Positions 34,557 to 44,062 of a stretch of DNA of 64,000 nt are shown here, in pieces (within the stretch, counting starts at the first letter, position 1; each line of letters opens with the position of its first letter). Source of the DNA: Flavobacterium sp. 270 (GTDB lineage: Bacteria > Bacteroidota > Bacteroidia > Flavobacteriales > Flavobacteriaceae); assembly GCF_004368785.1 (NCBI RefSeq), contig NZ_SODM01000001.1, positions 1,302,001-1,366,000 on the forward strand. Direction: 5' to 3'. A program made the translations under genes and the position numbers. A model generated the notes under the pieces. The model was not told the DNA's origin and ran no database searches. It saw nothing but the letters and a program-made list of their open reading frames with translations.

Positions 34557-35364
34557 TAATAATCGAAGCCATTTCTTCCTGCACTTTCAAAGCTTCTTCT
34601 CTAGCTTTTTCAGCAAAATCAGTTCCTTTTGAAGCGTAAATAATTGCTCTTGCAGAATTAACCAAAAGACCAATTTTATCATTCATCCCGTATTTACAAA
34701 CTTCAGATAAGCTTCCGCCTTGAGCGCCAATTCCTGGAACTAGCAAGAAACTGTCTGGAACAATTTTTCTAATTTCTGTAAAATATTCTGCTTTTGTAGC
34801 GCCAACAACGTACATTAGATTTTCACTGTTTTTCCATGTTTTAGAAGTTTCTAAAACTTGTTTGTACAATTCTTTTCCGTTTGTGGTTAAAGTCTGAAAA
34901 TCAAAAGCACCTTCGTTAGAAGTCAGTGCCAGCATAATGGTGTGTTTATTTTCGAAAGCAAGAAAAGGCTCTACAGAATCTTTTCCCATATAAGGTGCAA
35001 CGGTTACACTATCAAAATTCAAATCTTCAAAAAAAGCTTTTGCATACATACTCGAAGTGTTTCCGATATCGCCGCGTTTTGCATCGGCAATGGTAAATAT
35101 CTCCGGATAATTTTCGTTGATGTAGTTTATTGTTTTTTGAAGCGAAAGCCAGCCTTTTATTCCATAAGCTTCAAAGAAAGCTGTATTGGGTTTATATCCT
35201 ACCGTTAAATCGTGTGTAGCATCGATTATCGCTTTATTAAATTCGAAAATTGGATCTTCTGTTTCTAATAAATGTTGTGGCATTTTGGTTAAATCAGGAT
35301 CTAAGCCAACGCATAAAAATGATTTTTTTTGAAGAATTTGTTCGTGTAGTTGCTGTGTTGTCAT
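34537..35364 (-). CDS. pyrF: Orotidine 5'-phosphate decarboxylase (type 2)
   Basis: 275 residues. [29 protein letters not shown] and the catalytic [19 protein letters not shown] (Lys in DAKRGD) followed by [14 protein letters not shown] identify the longer bacterial class. Converts OMP to UMP, the last step of pyrimidine synthesis. The phosphate-loop part is [10 protein letters not shown]. Single gene, its 3' end lying inside a nested palindrome. Confidence 0.94.
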   Translation of the reverse strand: MTTQQLHEQILQKKSFLCVGLDPDLTKMPQHLLETEDPIFEFNKAIIDATHDLTVGYKPNTAFFEAYGIKGWLSLQKTINYINENYPEIFTIADAKRGDIGNTSSMYAKAFFEDLNFDSVTVAPYMGKDSVEPFLAFENKHTIMLALTSNEGAFDFQTLTTNGKELYKQVLETSKTWKNSENLMYVVGATKAEYFTEIRKIVPDSFLLVPGIGAQGGSLSEVCKYGMNDKIGLLVNSARAIIYASKGTDFAEKAREEALKVQEEMASIISLKFQV

Positions 35365-35559
35365 ATTGTATTTGCTAGTGCGGCAAAATTACAAATAATA
35401 TTATTGGTTTGCGAATGATTCTTTTTTGCCACGAATTACATAATTAACATCAATTCATTTACTATCACATTGAAGTCCTGTAACATCTGATGATAATTAT
35501 GTAAGAAAAAACAAAAGCTGTTCTTATATCTTTGAAAAGAACCCTAAAATCAAACAATT

Positions 35560-36033
35560 ATGAGCCTAAATATTGGAATTTCACCTCAGAACTTAAAGAA
35601 AAGCACGAGTATATTAGCTACAATTTTATCTAACGAGATGACTTTGTATGTAAAAACCAGAAAGTTTCACTGGAATATTTCGGGAAACAGTTTTATGGAA
35701 TTACATAAATTGTTTGAAGATCAATATCGAATTCTTGAAGCTAATATAGATGAAGTTGCAGAGCGCATAAGCCAGCTTGGCGAAAAAACAATTGGAACGA
35801 TGAAGGAGTTTATCGAAAATTCTACGCTTAAGGAATCTCCAAAAGAATATGCTTCGCAAAAACATATGCTGGAAGAACTTTTAGAAAACCACGAACAACT
35901 AGTGGTAGAATTTAGAGATTATATTCCTGTTTTTGAGGAAGGTAATAATGATTTTGGGTCTGCTGATTTTATTACAGGATTACTACAGGAACATGAAAAA
36001 ATGGCTTGGGTTTTACGCCGTTATCAGCATTAA
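35560..36033 (+). CDS. dps: Dps-family DNA-protecting ferritin
   Basis: 157 residues. Helices with LSNEMTLYVKTRKFHWNISG and LHKLFEDQYRILEANIDEVA: the H...D..E ferroxidase ligands of Dps at the dimer interface. Forms a dodecamer that oxidises iron with H2O2 and binds DNA in starvation or oxidative stress. Starts a rightward series of stress-type genes (CsbD next). Confidence 0.92.
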   Translation: MSLNIGISPQNLKKSTSILATILSNEMTLYVKTRKFHWNISGNSFMELHKLFEDQYRILEANIDEVAERISQLGEKTIGTMKEFIENSTLKESPKEYASQKHMLEELLENHEQLVVEFRDYIPVFEEGNNDFGSADFITGLLQEHEKMAWVLRRYQH

Positions 36034-36140
36034 GGAATAAAAAGGTGTGAATTATGCAGCGTTGAATGAAATAAATGTAACAGGAATCCAAGCCATAATT
36101 TGCAATTTTACAATACAATTAATATACAAAACAAAACGTC

Positions 36141-36326
36141 ATGAATACTACAGAAATAAAAGGAAATTGGAATGAGTTAAAAGGAAAACTTAAACAAAAG
36201 TATGCCGCTCTTACAGATGATGATCTAATGTACGCAGAAGGAAAAGAAGACGAAATGTACGGAAAACTTCAGCAGAAATTAGGTAAAACAAAAGAAGAAT
36301 TTCATCAAATTCTGTCTGATTTGTAA
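36141..36326 (+). CDS. CsbD-family stress protein
   Basis: 61 residues: MNTTEIKGNWNELKGKLKQK, then LTDDDLMYAEGKEDEMYG, the CsbD signature. Small soluble helical protein induced in general stress in many bacteria; molecular role unclear. A terminator follows at 36349-36387. Confidence 0.9.
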   Translation: MNTTEIKGNWNELKGKLKQKYAALTDDDLMYAEGKEDEMYGKLQQKLGKTKEEFHQILSDL

Positions 36327-36348
36327 AACCTTACAACTCAATCAGGAA

Positions 36349-36387
36349 ATACCGTCTAGTACATATTATTAGACGGTATTTTTTTAA
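36349..36387 (+). terminator. Terminator after the CsbD gene
   Basis: ATACCGTCTA (36349-36358) pairs with TAGACGGTAT (36370-36379), then seven T. Confidence 0.85.
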
Positions 36388-36471
36388 TAACTTTATTCTA
36401 AAATACAATTCTACTCTTTAAAAACACTGTAACCACAAATAAAATAAGTATCTTTAACCAAATTAAAAAAA

Positions 36472-37023
36472 ATGAAACTATTCATAAAGTTCGATATAAA
36501 TACTATCTGTTCCCTTTATTTAAAACACAATCTGGAACAGCATAATATAAACTTTACTTCTCTTGGCTTTGGAGAAATCGAAATTAATGATAACCTTGAC
36601 GCAGATGCACTAGAAGATTTAAAAACCAAATTGAGTCCGTGTGGTTTTGAAATCGTTGAAAATCAAAAAAGCGTATTAGTACAAAAAATTAAAGATGCTA
36701 TTATTGAGCTTGTCTTTATGGATGACAGTAACAATTACAAAAGTTCTGTTTTTCTGGCCGAAAAGCTTAATCACAGCTATGGATATCTGTCAAATGTTTT
36801 CTCTGAAGTTACCTATTCTTCTATAGAAAATTTTATAATTTTGCAGAAAATCGAAAGAGCAAAACAATTAATTATTATAAATGAGATGAGTCTTACAGAA
36901 ATTGCTTTTTTACTAAATTACTCGAGTGTTGCGCATTTGAGTACGCAGTTTAAAAACACAACTGGAATTACGCCGTCTGCTTTTCAGCGAATAATTAAGA
37001 AACGAAGAGAAAATTTAAAATAA
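36472..37023 (+). CDS. AraC-type HTH regulator with small alpha/beta N-domain
   Basis: 183 residues. The first ~65 residues (MKLFIKFDINTICSLYLKHN ... LKTKLSPCGFEIVE) resemble a ferredoxin-like fold; from about 85 comes the AraC DNA-binding domain (SSVFLAEKLNHSYGYLSNVF, MSLTEIAFLLNYSSVAHLST, TTGITPSAFQ). No cupin sensor. First gene of a three-gene signalling operon (21 bp, then 10 bp to the kinase), so it may be the output or a co-regulator of the two-component pair. Confidence 0.82.
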   Translation: MKLFIKFDINTICSLYLKHNLEQHNINFTSLGFGEIEINDNLDADALEDLKTKLSPCGFEIVENQKSVLVQKIKDAIIELVFMDDSNNYKSSVFLAEKLNHSYGYLSNVFSEVTYSSIENFIILQKIERAKQLIIINEMSLTEIAFLLNYSSVAHLSTQFKNTTGITPSAFQRIIKKRRENLK

Positions 37024-37044
37024 AAACCCAAATACCATACTAAA

Positions 37045-37494
37045 ATGCAGAAAAACGCATTATATATTTTATTAGCCGATGATGATGAAGATGACCGTCT
37101 TTTTTTTAAAGATGCGTTTGAGGAAATCAAAATACAAACTAATGTTGACTTTGTTCATGACGGAATGCAATTAATGGATCATTTACTGAATCCCGATAAT
37201 AAACTTCCGGATATTTTGTTTCTGGATTTGAACATGCCTAAAAAAACGGGTAAAGAATGTTTGATCGAAATAAAAAAAACAGAGCATTTAAAAGATATAA
37301 TCATTGCGATTTACTCTACCTCTTCGTCTGAAGAAGATATCGAAGATACTTTTATTCAAGGTGCTAATATTTACATTAAAAAACCAAGCGACTTTAATAC
37401 ACTTAAAAAAATAATTAACGAAGTAGTGACCGTAAATTGGCACTATCATACTTCTGGGTTAAATCGTGATAATTTCCTGCTGCGCCTAAAATAA
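37045..37494 (+). CDS. Response regulator, receiver domain only
   Basis: 149 residues. Acidic pocket in LLADDDEDDRLFFKDAF, phospho-acceptor D61 in DILFLDLNMPKKTG, switch residues in AIYSTSSS and the Lys of IYIKKPSDF. No output domain, as in Rcp1/CheY-like single-domain regulators that pair with an adjacent kinase. Lies 10 bp before the CHASE3 kinase gene. Confidence 0.9.
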   Translation: MQKNALYILLADDDEDDRLFFKDAFEEIKIQTNVDFVHDGMQLMDHLLNPDNKLPDILFLDLNMPKKTGKECLIEIKKTEHLKDIIIAIYSTSSSEEDIEDTFIQGANIYIKKPSDFNTLKKIINEVVTVNWHYHTSGLNRDNFLLRLK

Positions 37495-37504
37495 GAATAC
37501 CACA

Positions 37505-39289
37505 ATGAAATGGATACCAAATTTTAATTCTTCAAACTCATTGAGAGTTATTTTTGTGATCGCAGTTTTCATTCTGTTATTTCTCTCTTCTATTGCTTAC
37601 AAACATAACCAGGAATTGAATGAATCAAGCAAACTGGCTATGCATACGTATGAAATAAACATACAGCTGGAAAAATTAATGTCGGCAATAAAAGACGCCG
37701 AAACAGGGCAGCGCGGTTATATTATTACTCGTAATGCCCGTTTTTTAACGCCCTATATTTATTCTAGAGATAAAGTAAATACGTCGTTTATTACTTTAAA
37801 AAAACTAACTGCTGATAATCCGAAACAGCAGGAAAATCTCAAAAAGTTATTCAAAATAATTATTCAGCGTTTTGTTTCATTTGAGAATTGTCTAAAATAC
37901 AGCGATCCTAAAACATATGATAAAAGAAAACTCGACAATCATATGTTTGGGGGTCGAATCCTGATGGAAAATATTCGTTTTAAAGTTGACGAAATGATCG
38001 ATCTTGAGAAAACGTATTTAAAAAACAGACTTAAGATTTATGATGCAGAGATTTCTCTAAGTCCAATTTTCTCTATCTCCTTATTTTTAGTTGCCTTATG
38101 TTTTATTTTATTAGCATACAGACAAATCAGCCGTGATTTTCAGCGCTTAAAAATGTTCAACAAAAAACTTTTGATTTCGTCTGGATTGATGGCCGAATCT
38201 GAAATTATTGGTAAATTCAGTACTTGGCAATGGGATTTGGATTCTAATAAAATAGATTATTCCGACAATCAATATCGATTGTTAGGCGTTGCACCCAATT
38301 CTTTTGTACCTCAAAAAGATTCTTTTCTTCAGTTTGTACATCCGGATGACAAAGAAGCAATTGCTGCTTCTATGGACGGGATTCTTAAAAACAAACAACT
38401 TCCTTTTGTTTATTACAAAACTTTGCTTCCAAATCATGAAATCAGGTATTTTAAATCGACAGGAAAATTATTGACGGACCAGCAGGGAAGCAAAATTTTA
38501 TTGGGAATTAATTTTGATATTACTGATGAGCATTTACTTAATATAGAACTTCAGGAGCGTAACAGAGAATTAGAAAAAAGCAATAAAGAACTGGCTTCTT
38601 TTAATCATGTTGCTAGTCACGATTTACAGGAACCGCTTAGAAAAATTCAGACTTTTATTTCTAGGGTTTCAGATGCTGATAAAGCGGTACTTTCTGAAAG
38701 CGCAAAAGACTATATTCATAAAATTGAAGTTTCGGCCAAAAGAATGCGTGTATTGATTGACGATTTACTTTTGTTTTCAAGAACCAATACTACCAAAAAA
38801 GAATTTATAAAAACTGACTTACAGGAATTGCTAGAAAGTGCAGAATCTGAACTGGGAGAAATTATCACCGAAAAAGGTGCTGTTATTGTAGCTTCAAAAC
38901 TGCCTAAACTTGCCGTTATTCCCTATCAGATCGAACAGCTTTTTATTAACCTAATCGGAAATTCTTTAAAATACAGTCGTCCGGATATAATTCCAGAAAT
39001 TACAATTGTAAGCGAAAAAGTAAATTCGGCAGATTATCCAGAACTTTTAGAAAACTCTAATAAGAAATTCAATAAAATTACTTTTACTGATAACGGAATG
39101 GGTTTTGATCCTTTATTTAAGGAGACGATTTTTGTTCTTTTTCAGCGTCTGCATTCTAAGACAGATTATCCCGGAACCGGAATTGGTCTTGCCATTTGTA
39201 AAAAGATTGTAGAAAATCATAAAGGCCATATTACGGCCGACAGCGTACCGAATAATGGTTCGGTTTTTACTGTATTTCTTCCCGAATAA
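37505..39289 (+). CDS. CHASE3-PAS sensor histidine kinase
   Basis: 594 residues. Two transmembrane helices (about 11-28 and 180-198) bound a CHASE3 domain (LEKLMSAIKDAETGQRGYII). After the membrane a PAS fold (FSTWQWDLDSNKIDYSDNQY ... FVHPDDKEAI), then HisKA with SFNHVASHDLQEPLRKIQTF (phospho-His about 371) and HATPase with FTDNGMGFDPLF and GTGIGLAICKKIVENH. Signals to the upstream receiver gene. The external stimulus is unknown. Confidence 0.92.
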   Translation: MKWIPNFNSSNSLRVIFVIAVFILLFLSSIAYKHNQELNESSKLAMHTYEINIQLEKLMSAIKDAETGQRGYIITRNARFLTPYIYSRDKVNTSFITLKKLTADNPKQQENLKKLFKIIIQRFVSFENCLKYSDPKTYDKRKLDNHMFGGRILMENIRFKVDEMIDLEKTYLKNRLKIYDAEISLSPIFSISLFLVALCFILLAYRQISRDFQRLKMFNKKLLISSGLMAESEIIGKFSTWQWDLDSNKIDYSDNQYRLLGVAPNSFVPQKDSFLQFVHPDDKEAIAASMDGILKNKQLPFVYYKTLLPNHEIRYFKSTGKLLTDQQGSKILLGINFDITDEHLLNIELQERNRELEKSNKELASFNHVASHDLQEPLRKIQTFISRVSDADKAVLSESAKDYIHKIEVSAKRMRVLIDDLLLFSRTNTTKKEFIKTDLQELLESAESELGEIITEKGAVIVASKLPKLAVIPYQIEQLFINLIGNSLKYSRPDIIPEITIVSEKVNSADYPELLENSNKKFNKITFTDNGMGFDPLFKETIFVLFQRLHSKTDYPGTGIGLAICKKIVENHKGHITADSVPNNGSVFTVFLPE

Positions 39290-39310
39290 ATCCTCTAAAA
39301 AAACACATAA

Positions 39311-39358
39311 AAAGCGTTATATAAATCCATTATGGGAATTATATAACGTTTATTTTTT
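39311..39358 (+). terminator. Terminator after the kinase gene
   Basis: GCGTTATATAA and TTATATAACGT arms separated by ~14 bases, followed by a T-rich run. Confidence 0.72.
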
Positions 39359-39421
39359 ATGCTGTAAAGTAAAATCTTTCTTTCATTAGCATCTTTGTAA
39401 TGTAATACTTAGGAAGTAATA

Positions 39422-39991
39422 ATGACACTAGCGCCCCAATTGAAAGCGACAATTTTTAGACTATTTTTTTTAGGAATTATATTTTTTTTCAGCGCAGCGT
39501 GCAAGAAAAATAATCCGATAGAAAGTTCTTTAAAAGCGGAAACTTTTAATAAAAATGAAACCGAAGAAATTGAAGCTTTTTTTCTTATTTCGATGGCAAA
39601 TGCAAGTAAATCTATTATTTCTAAAAGTAAAATTGCAAAACAAAAATGTTCAGAAATTAAAATACTGGAATTAAGTAATAAAGTTGAAGATCATCAAAAT
39701 CAACTGTTGCAGGAAGTAACAAATTTGGCCGATAAAAGGCTGGTAATAATTACAGAAATAAACGCAACACACAAAAGAGATTTATACGCTCTTATTGATG
39801 CAAGTGGTCCCAATTTTAAAAATACTTATCTGAATTCTATCATCGCTTCTTTAGAAGAACAAATTCAACTTTTTGAATCCATATCTAAAGATACAAATGA
39901 CAAAGCAATTCTAAAACTAGTACTGCAATATTTACCTGAACAATACAAGCTCTTACGGGAAACGGAGAGAATTAAAAAACAAATATTTTAA
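39422..39991 (+). CDS. DUF4142-like lipoprotein
   Basis: 189 residues with hydrophobic leader ending FFFSAACKK (lipobox SAAC), then a helical ferritin-like body: ETEEIEAFFLISMANASKSI, ILELSNKVEDHQNQLLQEVT. This matches DUF4142, envelope proteins of stress clusters. Lies before the beta-barrel gene with a 39-bp gap. Confidence 0.72.
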   Translation: MTLAPQLKATIFRLFFLGIIFFFSAACKKNNPIESSLKAETFNKNETEEIEAFFLISMANASKSIISKSKIAKQKCSEIKILELSNKVEDHQNQLLQEVTNLADKRLVIITEINATHKRDLYALIDASGPNFKNTYLNSIIASLEEQIQLFESISKDTNDKAILKLVLQYLPEQYKLLRETERIKKQIF

Positions 39992-40030
39992 AAGCCTTTT
40001 AATACATTCAATTAACTAAAATTTTTTACT

Positions 40031-40678
40031 ATGAAAATGCAATCAAATTTTTTATGCGCCTTAACACTTTTTTTAACAGCTTCGTTTGGAATGCTGCACG
40101 CTCAGGACACTAATGTAACTACCGAGTTCGGTGTAAAAGGAGGATTCAACATGTCTAATCTTACCGATAATCAAGGTGATGTTGACGACAATAATGTTTT
40201 ATACGGTTTTAACGCTGGGGTTTACGCAACATTACCTATTTCAGATTTTGTTGCAATTCAGCCAGAGCTTTTATTTACTACAAAGGGTGCCAAATTAGAG
40301 TACGATAATGCTTTTGCGAATGGAGACGTAAAATTTAGATTAAACTATATCGAACTTCCTTTATTAGTAAGAGTAAACGTTACCAAAAACTTTAATATTC
40401 ACGCTGGTGGTTATGCTTCTTATTTAGTAAGTTCTAAAGTAACAGGAGACGGAGCTACAGATGTTAACGAAGATATTGACACCGACAATTTTAACAAATT
40501 TGACGCTGGTATAGCTGCAGGTGTTGGTGTAGATTTTAACCCAATCAGCATTGGATTACGTTATAACTATGGTCTTACAACAGTTGGTAAAGAAAGAACA
40601 GTTTTAGGAACTACTTATACAGTTCCAGACGCAAAAAACAGCAATTTGACTTTATACTTATCGTATAAATTAAATTAA
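40031..40678 (+). CDS. Outer membrane beta-barrel (porin-family) protein
   Basis: 215 residues. Signal peptide ends MLHAQ. Beta-barrel repeats with glycine and aromatic pattern: EFGVKGGFNMSNLTDNQG, FNAGVYATLPISDFVAIQPE, NYIELPLLVRVNV, IGLRYNYGLTTVG, ending LTLYLSYKLN. Outer-membrane protein of the OMP_b-brl type; cargo unknown. Confidence 0.85.
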   Translation: MKMQSNFLCALTLFLTASFGMLHAQDTNVTTEFGVKGGFNMSNLTDNQGDVDDNNVLYGFNAGVYATLPISDFVAIQPELLFTTKGAKLEYDNAFANGDVKFRLNYIELPLLVRVNVTKNFNIHAGGYASYLVSSKVTGDGATDVNEDIDTDNFNKFDAGIAAGVGVDFNPISIGLRYNYGLTTVGKERTVLGTTYTVPDAKNSNLTLYLSYKLN

Positions 40679-40719
40679 GAAATACGTAATTAATTATAAA
40701 CCATATAAAAATAAAAACC

Positions 40720-40872
40720 ATGTCAAACTTATTATACACAATCGCAGTTATTTTGGTTATACTTTGGGCTCTAGGGTTCTTTGTTTACAGCTTTGGAAGC
40801 ATTATCCACATATTATTAGTTATTGCAATTATTGCAGTTCTATTTAGACTTATCAAAGGTCGCGAAATTTAA
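40720..40872 (+). CDS. Lmo0937-family small membrane protein
   Basis: 50 residues with two hydrophobic helices: LLYTIAVILVILWALGFFVY and IIHILLVIAIIAVLFRLIKG. This is the Lmo0937 pattern. Sits 41 bp before the YtxH gene within the small membrane-protein group. Confidence 0.85.
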   Translation: MSNLLYTIAVILVILWALGFFVYSFGSIIHILLVIAIIAVLFRLIKGREI

Positions 40873-40913
40873 ATCAACAAATTATTAAATATTAATCCAT
40901 TAAATCAATTATT

Positions 40914-41198
40914 ATGAAAACTAGCACAACAGTATTAGGAATTTTAGGAGCCGCAGCGGCGGGAGCATTTTTAGGAGTTTTGTTTGCACCAGACAAAGGA
41001 GCAAATACAAGAAAAAAAATCTCTGATAAATCTAAAGATTACAAAGATAATCTAAAAGGAAAAGTAGATGAAATTTTGAGCACTATTACTTCAAACGGTA
41101 AAGAAATTATCGAAGAAGGAAAATCAAAATTCAATGCTGCTAAAGAAGACTTTAATGCTATTAAAGACGAAGCAAAAACGGTAAAAACGAACTACTAA
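40914..41198 (+). CDS. YtxH-domain protein
   Basis: 94 residues. N-terminal glycine/alanine-rich membrane helix (LGILGAAAAGAFLGVLFAPD), then KGANTRKKISDKSKDYKDNL and a charged helix, the YtxH signature of general-stress membrane proteins. Followed by the holin-like gene after 34 bp. Confidence 0.88.
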   Translation: MKTSTTVLGILGAAAAGAFLGVLFAPDKGANTRKKISDKSKDYKDNLKGKVDEILSTITSNGKEIIEEGKSKFNAAKEDFNAIKDEAKTVKTNY

Positions 41199-41232
41199 AA
41201 AGTGAATTTTTCAAACCATAAAACCCTATATC

Positions 41233-41595
41233 ATGGAATCAAATGCAACAACACCTGAGAATCTTAATCTTTATGAAAAGGCAGAAGACTATACTAAAAC
41301 AAGTTTAGAATTAATTAAACTTAAAACTATAGCAGCTGCTGCCGATGCACTGTCTACAGTAACATCAAGAATTGCGGTTGGCGCTGTTGTTGCATTTTTT
41401 ACCTTGTTCCTTAATATAGGGATTAGTTTATGGCTTGGTAAATTGCTTGGAGAATACTATTACGGTTTTTTTGCCATGGCACTTTTCTACTTAATTGTAG
41501 CCGTGGTTATGCACAAAACACAGCATAAATTAATTAAAACTCCTATTGGTAACATGATTGTTTCCAGTATTTTAAAAGAAGAAACTAAAAACTGA
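41233..41595 (+). CDS. Phage-holin-3_6-like (DUF1469) membrane protein
   Basis: 120 residues. N-terminal amphipathic helix, then two transmembrane helices (about 55-75 and 83-102: IAVGAVVAFFTLFLNIGISL and YGFFAMALFYLIVAVVM). Cellular members of this family accompany YtxH proteins in stress loci and are not phage lysis genes. Confidence 0.8.
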   Translation: MESNATTPENLNLYEKAEDYTKTSLELIKLKTIAAAADALSTVTSRIAVGAVVAFFTLFLNIGISLWLGKLLGEYYYGFFAMALFYLIVAVVMHKTQHKLIKTPIGNMIVSSILKEETKN

Positions 41596-41617
41596 TTTAA
41601 ATATTAAAAAGACTCTT

Positions 41618-41989
41618 ATGGGAACTATTTATGACATTAATACCTTAAATCAGAGGATTCAGTTACTAGAAAATCGACAGGACGAAGAATGGTGCGCAAT
41701 AAAAGATGAGATCGATGATATCAAAGAAAATTTGAAACCTCTAAATCTTATCCGCCATACGGTTGAAGAAATCAACGAAACTGTTGGATTTAAAAGTAAC
41801 CTGGCACAATCGGCAATGAGCATCGGAATTGGATATCTCGCCAAAAGATTTATAGTCGGGAAAAGCGACTCTGTCTTTAAAGGCATTCTAGGATCTGTTT
41901 TACAGCTCGCTGTTACCAAATTAGTTTCTAAACCACATGAATCTTCAAAAGATGAAGAATCATCTCACTACGAATCATCGCAAGAGTAA
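41618..41989 (+). CDS. Small coiled-coil protein of the stress cluster
   Basis: 123 residues. Coiled-coil start (INTLNQRIQLLENRQDEEWC), a second helix LNLIRHTVEEINETVG, and a hydrophobic patch AMSIGIGYLAKRFIV, ending in an acidic Ser-rich tail. Co-oriented, 22 bp after the holin-like gene. Probably a membrane-peripheral partner; family not named. Confidence 0.68.
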   Translation: MGTIYDINTLNQRIQLLENRQDEEWCAIKDEIDDIKENLKPLNLIRHTVEEINETVGFKSNLAQSAMSIGIGYLAKRFIVGKSDSVFKGILGSVLQLAVTKLVSKPHESSKDEESSHYESSQE

Positions 41990-42014
41990 TTGTCTAACTT
42001 AAATACCTATTATC

Positions 42015-42113
42015 ATGGAAAAGTTAAATACAATAATTATAAAAAATGGTGTGACCATCTACTCTAACCTATATAAATGTTTTGAATTTACGAGAGTATT
42101 TCTAGGAATCTAA
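42015..42113 (+). CDS. Possible 32-residue peptide
   Basis: ATG at 42015 opens MEKLNTIIIKNGVTIYSNLY and ends FLGI. Follows the previous gene by 25 bp and precedes the terminator at 42242. Coding status uncertain. Confidence 0.3.
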   Translation: MEKLNTIIIKNGVTIYSNLYKCFEFTRVFLGI

Positions 42114-42185
42114 CTTCTATCATACGTTCTGGAAAAACGGTTGGTAGAGAAAAGACCATTCACTATACATATTTTTTTTAGAGGG

Positions 42186-42411
42186 ACAAAGGTTCAGAGG
42201 CACATAGGTGCAAAGGTTCTAGCTCTCTTTTTAAAAATGAAAAAGACTATTTCGCGATTGTGAAATAGTCTTTTTTTTTTAAAGCTACAAAGGGTCAAAG
42301 GTTCTGAGGTACTAAGATTCTTTTTGCATATAAGCAAAATAAACCTTAGAAGCTTTCGTACCTTAGACCCTAAAAACCTTTGAACCTTTGTGCCTCTGAA
42401 CCTTTGTACCT
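42186..42411. repeat. GGTTCAGAGGCAC-type nested inverted repeats
   Basis: CAAAGGTTCAGAGGCACA (42187-42204) and GCAAAGGTTC are inverted as GAACCTTTGTGCCTCTGAACC (42382-42402). Same word family at 31319-31344, 43781-43800, 43906-43945, 52149-52190 and 55258-55290. The terminator 42242-42280 lies in the middle. Confidence 0.6.
42242..42280. terminator. Terminator between the stress cluster and DUF5723 gene
   Basis: AAAGACTATTTC (42242-42253) pairs with GAAATAGTCTTT (42262-42273), then T run; convergent genes on both sides. Confidence 0.85.
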
Positions 42412-43743
42412 CTAATTAAAATTCTGATATATCGGAATTTTCAAACCCATATAAACATTAAAAGCTTTTGAATTATTCGATAAGAAATTCGTAACAATCG
42501 TACCAGAACCAACAAACAACGGACCAGCTCTAAAACCCGCTCCTATCTGCGTACCGCTGTATTGCATATAAGTTATGGGAACATAAAAACTGAATTGTCT
42601 TGTTTCATATCTTGGTGTAAGCGAAACTGAATTTGGAAGTATTGCTGCATTTACTTTTTCGGCATTTACCAATCCTAAATCACTGCTTAAATTCAGGTAG
42701 AATTTATTATCGATATTCCAGTCAAAGTTGGCATGAAAAGCGGTTGGCAAACTTACCTCTGCCCCTTTCTTTGAAGCAGTTTTGGTGTAGTTTTTATCAA
42801 AAAACTCGAAGATATCATCTGCATCATCAATATCAGCCTGAGTAACGCGTCCGTTTAAGTTATAGGTATTTTGTATGGCATCTTTGTAATTAATTTTACC
42901 GATATCAGTAACAGAAGCAGCAAATTTAATTTTATATCTGTTTCCTATACAAGTATGGCAGTTGGTACGATATTCATACGTAAAACCCAAATCTACGCCT
43001 ACGCCTGCAGAACCCGTATCAAATTTTGGATCTTTCCCGTTTTCATAATCATAACTTGCTGCTGTGGTTAAAGTTCCTGTAGAATAATACTCACTCAAAG
43101 CCGGATTAACATTGTTTTTATTAAAAGCTACACTTATGTTATTACCGCTGATATATCCGTTTACACCCGACATTAAATATTTTACAGAAATCCCGCCTTT
43201 TAAAAAATGATCGTCACGGTCTAATAATACCGTTCCGTAGCTTGCGCCAATTTCTGCCCACGAATTAGTCGCTCCGTTAGGATTTCCGCCCGAAATCATA
43301 AAACTATTAGACACATCTATGTCTTTGTTTACCTGATCAAATAATTCTCCGTTTACGTTTACCATATTGGTTACACTTCGTACTCGCGTAAAAACAGCAA
43401 TACTATGCGCAGGCGTAATATTAAGCATAAACGAAGGGCCTAAAATATCTACAGCAAAATTTCCGTTGTTATTGGCTTTAATGTGTTTATTTGATTCCTT
43501 ATCAAAATCGTAATCACTGCTTAAAGATTCAAAAAAATTAACGCCGTACAAATCATTTTGTCCTGTGGCACTAATGGAAGAAATAGTGACATCGGCTCTG
43601 TACTTTGAATCTACAACGCTTGATGGATTAAATAATACACTCTGAATTCCGGCATAATTGTCGTCCCGAAATCCAAAATACGATTGACTGTTGGCATAAA
43701 AAAAGCCGCCTAAAAAGCAGCAAAATAGTAAAGTTCTTTTCAT
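42412..43743 (-). CDS. DUF5723 outer membrane protein
   Basis: 443 residues. Signal peptide MKRTLLFCCFLGGFFYANSQ; mature start SYFGFRDDNYAGIQSVLFNP and barrel-like strands (GAEVSLPTAFHANFDWNID, FSFYVPITYMQYSGTQIGAG). This is the DUF5723 pattern of Bacteroidota. Outer-membrane barrel; function unknown. Confidence 0.85.
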   Translation of the reverse strand: MKRTLLFCCFLGGFFYANSQSYFGFRDDNYAGIQSVLFNPSSVVDSKYRADVTISSISATGQNDLYGVNFFESLSSDYDFDKESNKHIKANNNGNFAVDILGPSFMLNITPAHSIAVFTRVRSVTNMVNVNGELFDQVNKDIDVSNSFMISGGNPNGATNSWAEIGASYGTVLLDRDDHFLKGGISVKYLMSGVNGYISGNNISVAFNKNNVNPALSEYYSTGTLTTAASYDYENGKDPKFDTGSAGVGVDLGFTYEYRTNCHTCIGNRYKIKFAASVTDIGKINYKDAIQNTYNLNGRVTQADIDDADDIFEFFDKNYTKTASKKGAEVSLPTAFHANFDWNIDNKFYLNLSSDLGLVNAEKVNAAILPNSVSLTPRYETRQFSFYVPITYMQYSGTQIGAGFRAGPLFVGSGTIVTNFLSNNSKAFNVYMGLKIPIYQNFN

Positions 43744-43976
43744 AAAATAATTGGTTGGTTGGTCTTTTTTTAGTTTGAAAGGTTCTAAGATACTAAGGTG
43801 GAAAGGTTTTTTCTATATTATAATTCGCTTATTTTTAAATATTTATAAAGTCTAAGAAAATACTTAATTGATAGTCTTGAGACGTGAGAAACTACGTTAA
43901 AGGAACTAAGGAACTAAGGAACTAAGCTTCTGAGGCACTAAGGTTTCTATTTTGTGAATATCTATTTTCAAGCAAT

Positions 43977-44008
43977 AAAAAAGCCGAACTTTGTTCGGCT
44001 TTTTTATA
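43977..44008 (-). terminator. Terminator after prfA
   Basis: AAAAAAGCCGAAC - TTT - GTTCGGCTTTTTT; 55 bp downstream of prfA. The 43744-44062 gap otherwise contains AAGGAACTAAGG-type tandem words and no gene. Confidence 0.85.
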
Positions 44009-44062
44009 TCGTCAAGGTTAAAAGCTTAGCAACTTACAAACTTACAAACTTAGTACCTCAGA

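Noticed and set aside
41233..41595. Prophage holin
   Set aside because: No other phage genes nearby; the cellular stress-cluster type of this family fits the YtxH neighbour.
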